Assembly: GCF_003253995.1 (NCBI RefSeq)
Contig: NZ_QKZL01000007.1
Coordinates: forward strand, 1 to 64,000
Origin: Palleronia aestuarii
GTDB taxonomy: Bacteria > Pseudomonadota > Alphaproteobacteria > Rhodobacterales > Rhodobacteraceae
Direction: 5' to 3'
DNA length: 64,000 bases
Shown: piece by piece, positions 16,504-25,826 of the stretch
Layout: every line of letters starts with the position of its first letter
Numbering within the stretch: the stretch's first letter is position 1
Position numbers and translations under genes: made by a program
Notes under the pieces: generated by a model
Told to the model about the DNA's origin: nothing
Databases searched by the model: none
The model's input: only the letters and a program-made list of their open reading frames with translations

Positions 16504-18074
16504 CCGACGCCCTTCTCAGCGTCGAGGGCCTGACCAAGGCCTATCCCGGCGTCGTCGCGAACGACGACGTCTCCTTCGCGGTCGCGTCCGGCGAGGTCCA
16601 TGCCCTCCTGGGAGAGAACGGCGCGGGAAAGTCCACACTCGTCAAGATGATCTACGGCCTCGTCCGTCCCGACGCCGGACAGATGCACCTCTCGGGCAAA
16701 CCGCACGCGCCGGCCTCGCCCAAGGAGGCGCGCGCCGCTGGCGTGGCAATGGTATTCCAGCACTTCTCCCTCTTCGACGCGCTCGACGTGGCCGAGAACG
16801 TCGCACTGGGGATGGAGACGCCCCCGCCCCGGCGCACCCTCGCACGCCGGATCCGCGAGATGAGCGAAGCCTACGGCCTGCCGCTCGATCCCGGTCGGAT
16901 CGTCGGCGATCTGAGCGCGGGGGAGCGGCAAAGGGTGGAGATCATCCGCTGCCTGCTGCAATCGCCGCGCCTGCTCATCATGGACGAGCCGACATCCGTG
17001 CTCACCCCGCAGGAAGTGCGGATCCTGTTCGCCACGCTGGAGAAACTGTCCTCGGAGGGGACAGCGATCCTCTACATCTCCCACAAGCTCGAAGAGATCC
17101 GCACCCTCTGCGACGGGGCCACGATCCTGCGGCAGGGGCGGGTCGTCGGGTCGTGCACGCCTGCGGAGAAATCGGCTGCCGAACTGGCCGAAATGATGGT
17201 AGGCAGCACGCTTTCGGCCCCGAAACGGGCCCGCCATGAGGCGGGAGAGGTCGCGCTCGAGATCAGGGGGCTGTCACTGCCGCCCGCACATGCGTTCGGA
17301 ACGCCGCTTCGCGACATCAGCCTCACGCTTCGCAAGGGCGAGGTTCTCGGGATCGGTGGCGTGGCGGGGAACGGGCAAGACGAGCTTCTGGCCGCGCTTT
17401 CGGGCGAGATGCGCTCCCCTGCGGGCCGGATCGAGCTGGCGGGTCGCGATATCGGGGGCCTCGATCCGACCGGGCGGCGGGACCTGGGCCTTCTGACCGC
17501 GCCGGAGGAACGGCTGGGCCATGCCGCGGCGCCCGACATGAGCCTGACCGAGAACGCGCTTCTGACCGCGCACGGGAGGGAGCGGCTGGCACGGCACGGT
17601 TTCATCGACTGGAGCAAGGCGCGTGGTTTTGCCGAGAGGGTGATCACCGCCTTCGATGTCCGCACGCCCGGCCCCGAGAACGCGGCACGATCGCTGTCGG
17701 GCGGCAACCTGCAGAAGTTCGTCATCGGGCGCGAAGTGCTGCAGCGTCCGGCCGTCCTCGTCGTCAACCAGCCCACATGGGGCGTGGATGCGAGCGCCGC
17801 GGCCGCGATCCGGCAGGCGCTCCTCGATCTCGCGGCGGAGGGTGCGGCCGTCATCGTCATCTCCCAGGATCTCGACGAGCTCATGGAGATCTCCGACCGG
17901 TTCGCCGCGCTCAACGAAGGCCGCCTCTCCGATCCGCGGCCCGCCGAAGGGCTTTCCGTGGAGGAGATCGGGCTGATGCTCGGCGGCGCGCACGATCTGG
18001 AACGCCCCGGGGGCGACCGGCCCGCAGCAAGACCCGCCTCCGACGCGGGCGCCGCGGAGGCGCATCCGTCGTGA
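16500..18074 (+). CDS. ABC transporter ATP-binding protein, purine/nucleoside (BMP) type
   Basis: 524-residue double ATPase like the sugar/nucleoside importer group (NupO/YufO, RbsA-like). First domain: Walker A LLGENGAGKSTLVKM, signature LSAGERQRVEI, Walker B LLIMDEPTSVLTP. Second domain: degenerate Walker A (GGVAGNGQDELLAALSGEM), signature LSGGNLQKFVIGREV, and Walker B-like VLVVNQPTWGVD with Asn-Gln in place of Asp-Glu. The second domain is normally the weaker one in this family. Coupled by ATGA to xdhC and by GTGA to the permease, so import is probably tied to xanthine dehydrogenase synthesis. Confidence 0.93.
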   Translation: MTDALLSVEGLTKAYPGVVANDDVSFAVASGEVHALLGENGAGKSTLVKMIYGLVRPDAGQMHLSGKPHAPASPKEARAAGVAMVFQHFSLFDALDVAENVALGMETPPPRRTLARRIREMSEAYGLPLDPGRIVGDLSAGERQRVEIIRCLLQSPRLLIMDEPTSVLTPQEVRILFATLEKLSSEGTAILYISHKLEEIRTLCDGATILRQGRVVGSCTPAEKSAAELAEMMVGSTLSAPKRARHEAGEVALEIRGLSLPPAHAFGTPLRDISLTLRKGEVLGIGGVAGNGQDELLAALSGEMRSPAGRIELAGRDIGGLDPTGRRDLGLLTAPEERLGHAAAPDMSLTENALLTAHGRERLARHGFIDWSKARGFAERVITAFDVRTPGPENAARSLSGGNLQKFVIGREVLQRPAVLVVNQPTWGVDASAAAAIRQALLDLAAEGAAVIVISQDLDELMEISDRFAALNEGRLSDPRPAEGLSVEEIGLMLGGAHDLERPGGDRPAARPASDAGAAEAHPS

Positions 18075-19159
18075 TAAGGCTCGAAAAGCGCCCCCAGCCC
18101 TCCGCGATCTGGAAGACGGTCACGCCGCTTCTCGCCGTGATCCTCACGATCGTCGCGGGCGGGCTCATGTTTGCAGCGCTCGGGACCGATCCGGTGGCCG
18201 CGATCCGCACGATCTTCTGGGACCCCCTCTTCCACCCCCAGTACGCTTCCTATTCGCGACCGCAGCTCCTCGTGAAGGCCGGGCCGCTGATCCTCATCGC
18301 AATCGGCCTCTCGATCGGGTTCCGGGCGGGGATCTGGAACATCGGGGCGGAGGGGCAATACATCATCGGCGCGATCACGGGCGCGGGGGCGGGCCTCGCT
18401 CTCTATCCGTCCGAGGCGTGGTGGATCTTTCCGATGATGGTGGCGGCGGGCGCGCTCGGCGGTTGGCTCTGGGCGATGATCCCCGCGATCCTGAAGACGC
18501 ACTTCAACACGAACGAGATCCTCGTCTCGCTCCTCCTCGTCTACGTGGCAGAGAACCTCATGGCCTCGATGGCCGTGGGCGCGCTGCGCAATCCCGAAGG
18601 CGGCGGCTTTCCCGGGTCCCGCAACCTGAGCCAATGGCCGGCCGCGTCGAACCCGGAACTCATTGCGGGCACGGGAATGCATTGGGGCGTCATGGCGGCT
18701 TTCGTCGCCGTCATCCTCGCCTACGTGCTGATGAGCCGGCACCTCACGGGCTTCCACATCCAGCTCGCGGGGCAGGCGCCGCGAGCGGCGGCCTTCGCGG
18801 GCGTACGTCCCGAACGCCTCGTCGTCTTTTGCCTCGGCCTCTCTGGCGCGCTCGCGGGACTTGCCGGGATCTTCGAGGTGACGGGCCCGGCGGGGCAGCT
18901 CTCGATCGATTTCAACGTGGGATACGGCTTCACGGCGATCATCGTGGCCTTCCTCGGCCGCCTGCATCCGGCAGGCATCCTGCTCGCGGGGCTTCTGATG
19001 GCGCTCACGTACATCGGGGGCGAACTCGCCTCGTTCACGCTCGGCATTCCAGCCGCGGCGATCCAGTCCTTCCAGGGAATGCTGCTCTTTTTCCTCCTCG
19101 CCGTCGACGTGCTCACGAATTATCGCATCCGGCTCGGCCGAACGGAGGCCGCGACGTGA
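18071..19159 (+). CDS. ABC transporter permease, BMP-type purine/nucleoside importer (first)
   Basis: 362 residues, about 9-10 hydrophobic segments, of the BPD_transp_2 (LivM/RbsC-like) family. Key motif: GFRAGIWNIGAEGQYIIGAI, and the conserved loop THFNTNEILVSLLLVYVAEN. GTG start at 18071 overlapping the ATPase stop as GTGA. Pairs with the shorter permease downstream to form the channel. Confidence 0.9.
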   Translation: MIRLEKRPQPSAIWKTVTPLLAVILTIVAGGLMFAALGTDPVAAIRTIFWDPLFHPQYASYSRPQLLVKAGPLILIAIGLSIGFRAGIWNIGAEGQYIIGAITGAGAGLALYPSEAWWIFPMMVAAGALGGWLWAMIPAILKTHFNTNEILVSLLLVYVAENLMASMAVGALRNPEGGGFPGSRNLSQWPAASNPELIAGTGMHWGVMAAFVAVILAYVLMSRHLTGFHIQLAGQAPRAAAFAGVRPERLVVFCLGLSGALAGLAGIFEVTGPAGQLSIDFNVGYGFTAIIVAFLGRLHPAGILLAGLLMALTYIGGELASFTLGIPAAAIQSFQGMLLFFLLAVDVLTNYRIRLGRTEAAT

Positions 19160-19178
19160 GCCGACAGGGAGTGCCGCG

Positions 19179-20111
19179 ATGGGTTTGAGCACGATTTCCC
19201 CGACGCTTCTCGTGGCCTCGCTGATGATCGCGGCGACGCCGATCTTGCTCGCCGCCCTGGGCGAACTCGTCGTCGAGCGGGCGGGCGTGCTGAACCTCGG
19301 GGTGGAGGGGATGATGATCACCGGGGCGATCTGCGGGTTCGCCGCCGCGGTAGGTACCGGATCGCCCGCTCTGGGCTTCGTCGCGGCGGCCGCGAGCGGC
19401 GCGGCGCTGGCGCTCGTCTTCGGTTTCCTCACGCAGATCCTCCTGTCGAACCAGGTGGCCACCGGGCTCGCGCTGACGCTCTTCGGGCTCGGCCTCTCCT
19501 CGCTTCTCGGCCAGGGGTATTCGGGTATCCGGCCGCCGCCGACCGCACGGTTCGATTTCGGCCCCCTGAGCGATCTGCCCTTCGTCGGGCGCGTGGTCTT
19601 CGGACATGACTGGATCGTCTACCTGAGCCTCGCGCTCACCGCGCTGATTTGGTGGTTCCTCACGCGATCGCGCGCTGGGCTGACGCTGCGCGCGGTGGGG
19701 GAGAACCACGAGGCGGCCCATGCGCTGGGAATGAAGGTCGTCGCGATCCGCCTCTGCGCCATCGCCTTCGGCGGTGCCTGCGCGGGTCTCGGCGGCGCCT
19801 ATCTGAGCCTCGTGCGGGTTCCGCAATGGACCGAGGGCATGACCGCGGGAGCGGGCTGGATCGCGCTCGCCATTGTCGTCTTTGCGAGCTGGCGCGCCTG
19901 GGGAGTTCTTGTGGGCGCCTATCTCTTCGGCGGCGTCACCGTCCTGCAACTCAACCTGCAAGCGGCCGGCGTAGCCTTCCCGGTCGAATACTTGTCGATG
20001 AGCCCGTATCTGGTAACGATCGCCGTGCTCGTCCTGATGTCGGCCCGCAGCGGAAGGCGGGCCCTCGGTGCGCCTGCCTGTCTCGGCAAGCCGTTCCACG
20101 CGTCCCAGTAA
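19179..20111 (+). CDS. ABC transporter permease, BMP-type purine/nucleoside importer (second)
   Basis: 310-residue BPD_transp_2 permease with about 8-9 membrane segments. The motif LGELVVERAGVLNLGVEGMM is the counterpart of the NIGAEGQ motif in the first permease. AVGENHEAAHALGMKV is the cytoplasmic EAA-like loop that contacts the ATPase. 19 bp separate it from the first permease. Confidence 0.9.
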   Translation: MGLSTISPTLLVASLMIAATPILLAALGELVVERAGVLNLGVEGMMITGAICGFAAAVGTGSPALGFVAAAASGAALALVFGFLTQILLSNQVATGLALTLFGLGLSSLLGQGYSGIRPPPTARFDFGPLSDLPFVGRVVFGHDWIVYLSLALTALIWWFLTRSRAGLTLRAVGENHEAAHALGMKVVAIRLCAIAFGGACAGLGGAYLSLVRVPQWTEGMTAGAGWIALAIVVFASWRAWGVLVGAYLFGGVTVLQLNLQAAGVAFPVEYLSMSPYLVTIAVLVLMSARSGRRALGAPACLGKPFHASQ

Positions 20112-20135
20112 AATCCAGATCCCAGAGAGGTCAGA

Positions 20136-21212
20136 ATGTATCGCAGAGTTCTTCTTTCCGCCACCGCCGCGCTCGCGCTCACCGGCGGCTTCGCGGCCGC
20201 GCAGGACGAGCCGACCAAGGTGGGTTTCGTCTTCGTCGGCCCCATCGGCGACGGTGGCTGGACCTACGAGCACAACCAGGCTCGCCTCGCCGTGGAGGAG
20301 GAATACGGCGACGCAGTCGAGACCGTCTTCCAGGAAAGCGTTCCCGAGGGCGCGGATGCGGAGCGGGTTCTGACGCAGATGGCGCTCTCGGGCGCCGATC
20401 TCATCTTCACCACGTCCTTCGGATACATGGATCCGACGATCAACGTCGCCCAGCGCTTCCCGGACGTGAAGTTCGAGCATGCGACGGGTTACAAGACCGC
20501 GCCCAACGTCTCGACCTATTCCGCCCGTTTCTACGAGGGTCGCGCCGTCCAGGGCCTGATCGCGGGGCGGATGACGGAGTCGAACCGGATCGGCTACATC
20601 GCGTCCTTCCCGATCCCGGAGGTCGTGCGCGGGATCAACGCCTCCTATCTCGCGGCCAAGGCGGTGAACCCGGACGTGCAGTTCAACGTCGTCTGGGCCT
20701 TCACCTGGTTCGACCCCGCGAAGGAAGCGGACGCGGCGCAGGCGCTCATCGACCAGGGCGCGGACGTGATCCTGCAGCACACCGACTCGACCGCGCCGCA
20801 GGCCGCGGCGGCGGAGGCGGGCGACGTCATCACCTTCGGCCAGGCTTCCGACATGGCGGAATACGCGCCGATGCCCCGGGTAAGCTCGATCATCGACAAT
20901 TGGGCCCCCTATTACATCGAACGCGTGGGCGACGTGATGGACGGCAGCTGGGAAAGCCAGCAGGTCTGGTACGGGATCGACGAGGGCATGGTGAAGATCG
21001 GGGAGATCTCCGACGCGGTCCCGGACGACGTGCGGGAAGAAGCGATGGCGCTGCGCGATGCCATTTCGGCCGGAGAGACCCATCCCTTCACCGGGCCGAT
21101 CAATCGCCAGGACGGCACCGAGTGGCTTGCGGAAGGCGAGACGGCCGACGATGAAACGCTCCTCGGCATGGATTTCTACGTCGAGGGCCTGAGCGGCGAG
21201 ATCCCGAACTGA
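20136..21212 (+). CDS. BMP-family ABC transporter substrate-binding protein
   Basis: 358 residues. Sec signal peptide YRRVLLSATAALALTGGFAA with likely cleavage after AAA/Q; no lipobox, so it is a free periplasmic protein. The mature part begins with KVGFVFVGPIGDGGWTYEHN, typical of BMP/Med-type nucleoside- or purine-binding proteins, and contains FTTSFGYMDPTINVAQRFPD and VQGLIAGRMTESNRIGYIAS. Last gene of the xdh/transporter unit; a strong hairpin follows. The neighbouring xanthine dehydrogenase makes a purine base or nucleoside the best substrate guess. Confidence 0.9.
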   Translation: MYRRVLLSATAALALTGGFAAAQDEPTKVGFVFVGPIGDGGWTYEHNQARLAVEEEYGDAVETVFQESVPEGADAERVLTQMALSGADLIFTTSFGYMDPTINVAQRFPDVKFEHATGYKTAPNVSTYSARFYEGRAVQGLIAGRMTESNRIGYIASFPIPEVVRGINASYLAAKAVNPDVQFNVVWAFTWFDPAKEADAAQALIDQGADVILQHTDSTAPQAAAAEAGDVITFGQASDMAEYAPMPRVSSIIDNWAPYYIERVGDVMDGSWESQQVWYGIDEGMVKIGEISDAVPDDVREEAMALRDAISAGETHPFTGPINRQDGTEWLAEGETADDETLLGMDFYVEGLSGEIPN

Positions 21213-21223
21213 GGCCGTAGGCG

Positions 21224-21259
21224 GCGAATGGGTGGCGCGGCCGCGTGCCGCCCATTCGC
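21224..21259 (+). terminator. Strong stem-loop after the purine module
   Basis: Arms GCGAATGGGTGGC (21224-21236) and GCCGCCCATTCGC (21247-21259) pair over 13 bp with one G-U. The loop is GCGGCCGCGT. It lies 12 bp after the BMP gene stop and 38 bp before the next gene. There is no clear U-run, so it may act as a factor-assisted terminator or 3' mRNA stabiliser. Confidence 0.6.
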
Positions 21260-21296
21260 TGTTCCGCTCAACCTCAGATCGTGCAATCGTCGGAGT

Positions 21297-22229
21297 ATGA
21301 CCAAGATCACCAGCCCCGACGGCACCCCGCTCTCCCGCCTCTGCTTCGGCGCCATGCAGTTCGGCGGCAAGGCCGACGACGACGACAGCCTCGCGATGTA
21401 CGAGGCCTGCCGCGACGCGGGGCTCAACTTCTTCGACACGGCTCATGTCTATACCGATGGGGCGTCCGAAACGATGCTCGGGCGCTTTGCCGCGACGGAG
21501 CGTGACCGGCTGGTGATCGCGACGAAGGTTTCCTTTCCGGGCGGCTCCGGGCGTGCCTCGATCCTCTCGTCGGTGGAGGAAAGCCGCGGGCGGCTCGGCC
21601 TCGACGTGATCGACGTGCTTTACCTCCACCGCTGGGACGCCGAAACGCCGCTCGAGGAAACGTTCGAGACGCTGGCGGGGCTGCAGCGCGACGGAACCGT
21701 CCGCCATCTCGCCGTGTCGAATTTTGCCGCGTGGCAGGTGATGAAAGCGCAGGGCGTGGCCGCGACATTCGACACGCGGATCGACATGATCCAGCCCATG
21801 TACAACCTCGTGAAGCGCCAGGCGGAAGTCGAAATCCTGCCGATGGCACGGGACCAGGGGATCGCCGTCGTGCCCTATTCCCCGCTCGGCGGCGGCCTTC
21901 TGACGGGGAAGTATCGCGACGGGACGGAAGGCCGGCTCACGAGCGACGCGCGGTACGCCAAGCGCTACGGTCTCGATTGGATGCATCGCTGTGCCGCCGA
22001 TCTCGCGGTGCTGGCAGAGGAGGCCGGGACGGCACCTGCCACGCTCGCCGTGGCCTGGGTCCTGCGGAATCCGGACATCGCGGCGCCGATCGTCAGCGCG
22101 CGGAACGCGGAACAGCTCGCGCCGTCGCTGGCGGCCCTGTCCTTCGATCTCGACGATGCGCTCCACGCCCGGATCACGGCGCTGTCGCAGACGCCGCCGC
22201 CCGCGACCGACCGCCTGGAGGAAGCGTGA
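21297..22229 (+). CDS. Aldo/keto reductase
   Basis: 310-residue NAD(P)H-dependent oxidoreductase of the aldo/keto reductase TIM-barrel family. Catalytic set visible: Asp/Tyr in FFDTAHVYTDGASE, Lys in RLVIATKVSF, His in VLYLHRWDAETP. The cofactor-loop region is VPYSPLGGGLLTGKYRDG and the C-terminal part is LAVAWVLRNPDIAAPIVSAR. Substrate cannot be read from sequence. Start at 21297 (MTKITSPDGTPLSRLCFGAM) chosen over upstream in-frame codons because the family begins here. The end is coupled by GTGA to the lysozyme-like gene. Confidence 0.92.
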   Translation: MTKITSPDGTPLSRLCFGAMQFGGKADDDDSLAMYEACRDAGLNFFDTAHVYTDGASETMLGRFAATERDRLVIATKVSFPGGSGRASILSSVEESRGRLGLDVIDVLYLHRWDAETPLEETFETLAGLQRDGTVRHLAVSNFAAWQVMKAQGVAATFDTRIDMIQPMYNLVKRQAEVEILPMARDQGIAVVPYSPLGGGLLTGKYRDGTEGRLTSDARYAKRYGLDWMHRCAADLAVLAEEAGTAPATLAVAWVLRNPDIAAPIVSARNAEQLAPSLAALSFDLDDALHARITALSQTPPPATDRLEEA

Positions 22230-23023
22230 GCGGCAGGCGCTTCGCCCTCCGGCGTGTCGTGGCGGGCATCGGTCTGGGTCTCATCCTGGCGTCCTGCGGC
22301 GGCCCACCGCCCGATCCGCGCGACGCGCGCGTCCTTCCGCCGCGCTTTGCCGATGCCGATCCCCACCCGTTCGACGCGCCGGCCCCCCTGGCCTATCCCG
22401 TCCACGGCATCGACGTCTCGCGCTTCCAGTCGCGCATCGACTGGTCGGAGGCGAAGCGGGCGGGCGTCAATTTCGTGTTCATGAAGGCGACGGAGGGCGG
22501 CGACAGGATCGATCCGATCTTCGCCGGCAACTGGGATGCCGCGGCGGAGGCGGGCGTGGCGCGGGGCGCCTACCATTTCTACTACTTCTGCACGCCGCCG
22601 GAGGTACAGGCGCGCTGGTTCATCGAGAACGTGCCGCGCACGCCGGGCGCGCTGCCGCCCGTCCTCGATCTCGAATGGAACCCGTTCTCTCCCACCTGCA
22701 CCTACCGTCCGCCGCCGGAGATCGTCAGGGCGCAGGCGCGCATCTTCCTCGACATCGTGGCGCGGCATTACGGGCAGCGACCGATCATCTACACCACGCC
22801 CGATTTTTGGGAGACGAACGATATCGCGCAGATGGGCGAGGAATTTTGGCTGCGCTCCACCGCGGCGACGCCGGGCGAACTCTATCCCGGGATACCGTGG
22901 CGGTTCTGGCAGTACAGTGCCACCGGCCGCGTGCCGGGCCTCGACGGCGATACCGATCTCAACGCCTTCTCGGGCAGTACGGGGGAATGGCGCGCCTGGC
23001 TGTCGCGGCGCGCCATCAGGTAG
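22226..23023 (+). CDS. GH25 (lysozyme M1-like) lipoprotein
   Basis: 265 residues. Signal with lipobox GLGLILASCGGPP (Cys at about residue 24), so probably a membrane-anchored periplasmic muramidase. The GH25 fold is clear from HGIDVSRFQSRIDWSEAKRA, FVFMKATEGGDRIDPIFAGN, GAYHFYYFC, the catalytic DLEWNPFSPTC and IPWRFWQYSATGRVPGLDGD. GTG start at 22226 overlapping the aldo/keto reductase stop (GTGA). Probably cleaves peptidoglycan during cell-wall remodelling. A functional link with the reductase is not evident. Confidence 0.92.
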   Translation: MSGRRFALRRVVAGIGLGLILASCGGPPPDPRDARVLPPRFADADPHPFDAPAPLAYPVHGIDVSRFQSRIDWSEAKRAGVNFVFMKATEGGDRIDPIFAGNWDAAAEAGVARGAYHFYYFCTPPEVQARWFIENVPRTPGALPPVLDLEWNPFSPTCTYRPPPEIVRAQARIFLDIVARHYGQRPIIYTTPDFWETNDIAQMGEEFWLRSTAATPGELYPGIPWRFWQYSATGRVPGLDGDTDLNAFSGSTGEWRAWLSRRAIR

Positions 23024-23032
23024 GGATCGGGC

Positions 23033-25531
23033 CTATCCGTCCATGCGGATCGTGGCGTTCGAGGGGTCGTAGGGGCTATCCTCCACGATCTCCGCGTCCC
23101 ACATCTCCTTGAACATCCGGACCTTCAGCGTCTTGCCCGTCACCGCGAGGTCGGGCCGCACGTAGCCCATCCCGATCGACTTTCCGAAGGCCACGGAATA
23201 GCCGCCGGAGGTAAGGCGCCCAACCTTCACCCCGTCCTCGTAGAGCGCCTCGCGCCCCCAGGGATCGGCATCCGCGGGACCGTCGATGAGGAGCGTGACG
23301 CAGCGCGTGCGGACCCCCTTCGCCTGCATCGCGGCCTTGCCGTGGAACTCCTTCGACAGATCGACGAACCGGTCGAGCCCCGACTCGAGCGGCGTGGCGT
23401 CGCGGCCGAGCTCCGTTCCAAAGGCGCGGTAGCTCTTCTCCTGCCTGAGCCAGTTCTGCGCCCGCGCGCCCACGAGCTTCAGCCCGTGCGGCTCGCCCGC
23501 TTCCATCAGCCGGTCGAAGAGATAGTTCTGCATCTCCATAGGGTGGTGCAGTTCCCAACCGAGCTCCCCGGTATAGGCGACGCGGATCGCGTTGACCGGG
23601 CACATCATGAGCTCGATCTGCCGCGCCGAGAGCCAGGGGAAGCGCTTGTTCGACAGAGCGGTGGCGGGATCGGCGTCGCGAATGAGCGTGCCAAGGATGT
23701 CGCGCGACCGCGGCCCGGCGAGGGCGAAGACGCCGTGCTTCGCCGTCACGTCCTCGAGCACCATGGGGCCGAACTCGGACGCCTTGTCGACCATCGCCTT
23801 GGCGAGGAAATCCTCGTCGTAGGCCTGCCAGCCGCCGGCGCTCACGAGGTAGTACTGGTCCTCGGCCAGACGGACGATCGTGTATTCCGTCCGCGTCGTC
23901 CCGGCTTCGGTAAGCGCATAGGTGAGGTTGATCCGGCCCACCTTGGGCAGGCGGTTGCAGGTGAACCAGTCGAGGAACGCGGTCGCGCCCGGGCCTTTCA
24001 GGATATGCTTGGCGAAGGCGGTCGCGTCGATCAGCCCGGCGGTCTCGCGGATCGCGCGCGCCTCGGCCTCGGCATATTGCCACCATTCGCCGCGGCGGAA
24101 GGACCGCGCCTCGTGGTCGAAATCCTCCGGCGCATCCACGGGCCCGTAATAGTTTGGCCGTTCCCAGCCGTTGACGCAGCCGAACTGCGCGCCGCGGGCT
24201 TTCACCCGGTCGTAGCAGGGCGCGGTCTTGAGCGGACGGCAGGCGGGACGTTCCTCGTCGGGATGGTGCAGGATGAAGACGTGCTCGTAGGCCTCCTCGT
24301 CCTTCCGCGCGGCGTATTCGGTGGTCATCCACGGTCCGAACCGTTTCGGGTCGACGGAGGCCATGTCGATCTCCGCCTCGCCCTCCACCATCATCTGCGC
24401 GAGGTAGTGCCCGGTACCGCCCGCCGCCGTGATGCCGAAGGAGAAACCCTCGGCCAGCCACATGTTCCTGAGACCGGGTGCGGGGCCGATCAGCGGATTG
24501 CCGTCCGGCGTGTAGACGATCGGGCCGTTGAAATCGTCCTTCAGACCAACCTCCTCGGAGGACGGGATGCGGTGGATGAAGGACATGTACTCCTCCTCGA
24601 TCCGCTCGAGATCGAGCGGGAAGAGGTCGGCGCGGAAGCTGTCGGGCACGCCGTATTCGAACCGCGCGGGGGCATTGCGCTCGTAGGGGCCGAGGATCCA
24701 GCCGCCACGCTCCTCGCGCACGTACCACTTGGCGTCGGCGTCGCGCAGCACGGGATGCTGATCGTTCGACTTGCGCCACTCGACGAGCGCGGGGTCGGGC
24801 TCCGTCACAATGTACTGGTGCTCCACCGGGATCGCCGGAAGCCTGAGGCCCAGGAGCTTGGCGGTCTTCTGGACATGGTTGCCGGTGGCGGTGACCACGT
24901 GCTCCGCCTCGATCACCACCCGCTCTTCGGATGGCAGGAGATTGCCGCCCCGCTCCGTCATCTTCGTGAGCGTCACCTTCCAGTGGTCGCCCGCCCATTC
25001 GTAACCGTCGACCTGCCACTTCCGCTCGATCGTCACGCCCCGCTGCCGCGCGCCCTTGGCCATCGCCATCGTCACGTCGGCGGGATTGATGTAGCCGTCC
25101 GTCGGGTGGAAGATCGCGCCTTCCAGATCCTCGGTGCGGACGAGCGGGAAGCGGTCGCGGATCTGCGCGGGCGTCATCCATTCGAAAGGCACGTCCACCG
25201 TCTCCGCCGTCGCGGCGTAGAGCATGTATTCGTCCATCCGCGCCTTCGACTGCGCCATGCGCAGGTTGCCGACGACGTAGAAGCCCGCGTTGAGCCCCGT
25301 CTCCTCCTCCAGCGTCTTGTAGAACTTGATGGAGTAGTCGTGGATCCACGTGGTCGCGTAGGACATGTTGAAATACGGAAGCAGCCCCGCGGCGTGCCAG
25401 GTGGAGCCGGAGGTCAGCTCGTCGCGCTCGATCAGCATGACGTCGGACCAGCCCGCCCGCGCGAGGTGATAGGCGACGGACACGCCCACCGCGCCACCGC
25501 CCACCACCAATGCCTTCACCTGGGTCTTCAT
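23033..25531 (-). CDS. GcvT-family FAD-dependent oxidoreductase (dimethylglycine/sarcosine dehydrogenase-like)
   Basis: 832 residues. FAD-binding DAO domain at the N-terminus (KALVVGGGAVGVSVAYHLA; TSGSTWHAAGLLPYFN), FAO-type middle domain at about 375-430, then aminomethyltransferase (GcvT) and GcvT C-terminal barrel domains (VAYTGELGWELHHPMEMQNY; TRCVTLLIDGPADADPWGRE). Enzymes of this type oxidatively demethylate N-methylated amines and pass the methylene group to tetrahydrofolate. The start at 25531 gives the dinucleotide-binding motif its normal distance from the N-terminus. It is divergent from the taurine aminotransferase, so an N-methylated sulfonate such as N-methyltaurine is an attractive substrate guess; sarcosine or dimethylglycine are the conservative alternatives. 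Confidence 0.9.
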   Translation of the reverse strand: MKTQVKALVVGGGAVGVSVAYHLARAGWSDVMLIERDELTSGSTWHAAGLLPYFNMSYATTWIHDYSIKFYKTLEEETGLNAGFYVVGNLRMAQSKARMDEYMLYAATAETVDVPFEWMTPAQIRDRFPLVRTEDLEGAIFHPTDGYINPADVTMAMAKGARQRGVTIERKWQVDGYEWAGDHWKVTLTKMTERGGNLLPSEERVVIEAEHVVTATGNHVQKTAKLLGLRLPAIPVEHQYIVTEPDPALVEWRKSNDQHPVLRDADAKWYVREERGGWILGPYERNAPARFEYGVPDSFRADLFPLDLERIEEEYMSFIHRIPSSEEVGLKDDFNGPIVYTPDGNPLIGPAPGLRNMWLAEGFSFGITAAGGTGHYLAQMMVEGEAEIDMASVDPKRFGPWMTTEYAARKDEEAYEHVFILHHPDEERPACRPLKTAPCYDRVKARGAQFGCVNGWERPNYYGPVDAPEDFDHEARSFRRGEWWQYAEAEARAIRETAGLIDATAFAKHILKGPGATAFLDWFTCNRLPKVGRINLTYALTEAGTTRTEYTIVRLAEDQYYLVSAGGWQAYDEDFLAKAMVDKASEFGPMVLEDVTAKHGVFALAGPRSRDILGTLIRDADPATALSNKRFPWLSARQIELMMCPVNAIRVAYTGELGWELHHPMEMQNYLFDRLMEAGEPHGLKLVGARAQNWLRQEKSYRAFGTELGRDATPLESGLDRFVDLSKEFHGKAAMQAKGVRTRCVTLLIDGPADADPWGREALYEDGVKVGRLTSGGYSVAFGKSIGMGYVRPDLAVTGKTLKVRMFKEMWDAEIVEDSPYDPSNATIRMDG

Positions 25532-25826
25532 CGCAGAACTCCTTGCCGATCCGTCCTCCGTGTAGTGGCGAGGCCGCGTCTCCTGCGGCGTCGTGGCGAC
25601 GCGATGGCGACCGAAACCGACCTGCCGCGCCGACCAAGCGCGGCAAACCCGGCGCAATCCGAGACTAAGGGCAATATTTCAGCAGGTCGGATGCCGATGC
25701 GACGGCCCGCGCGGGTATTGGCCGTACGCCTCTGGTGCACCGGTCGTTTCTGTATCATGCTCCGGGGCGAGCGGTCCCGCCCGCGTGGCCCGGGCCTTCA
25801 TCCTTTCAGAACCGCCGAGGTGCGCC
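25532..25826. promoter_or_regulatory. Divergent control region between the demethylase-like gene and tpa
   Basis: 295 bp without a supported gene. It is visibly less GC-rich around GGCAATATTTCAGCAG (from about 25671). It contains a perfect palindrome GGTGCACC (25734-25741) and a TATCAT hexamer (25753-25758) that could be a -10 box for tpa, though no good -35 is apparent. In related bacteria taurine genes are controlled by a MocR-type regulator (TauR); no such gene is in the window. Confidence 0.35.

Noticed and set aside
19113-22166. 1017-residue open frame on the minus strand
   Set aside because: Antisense to the second permease, BMP binding protein and aldo/keto reductase; composition is shadow-like.
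22226-23023. GH25 lysozyme as a phage endolysin
   Set aside because: It has a lipoprotein signal and sits behind an aldo/keto reductase; no phage genes are around it.
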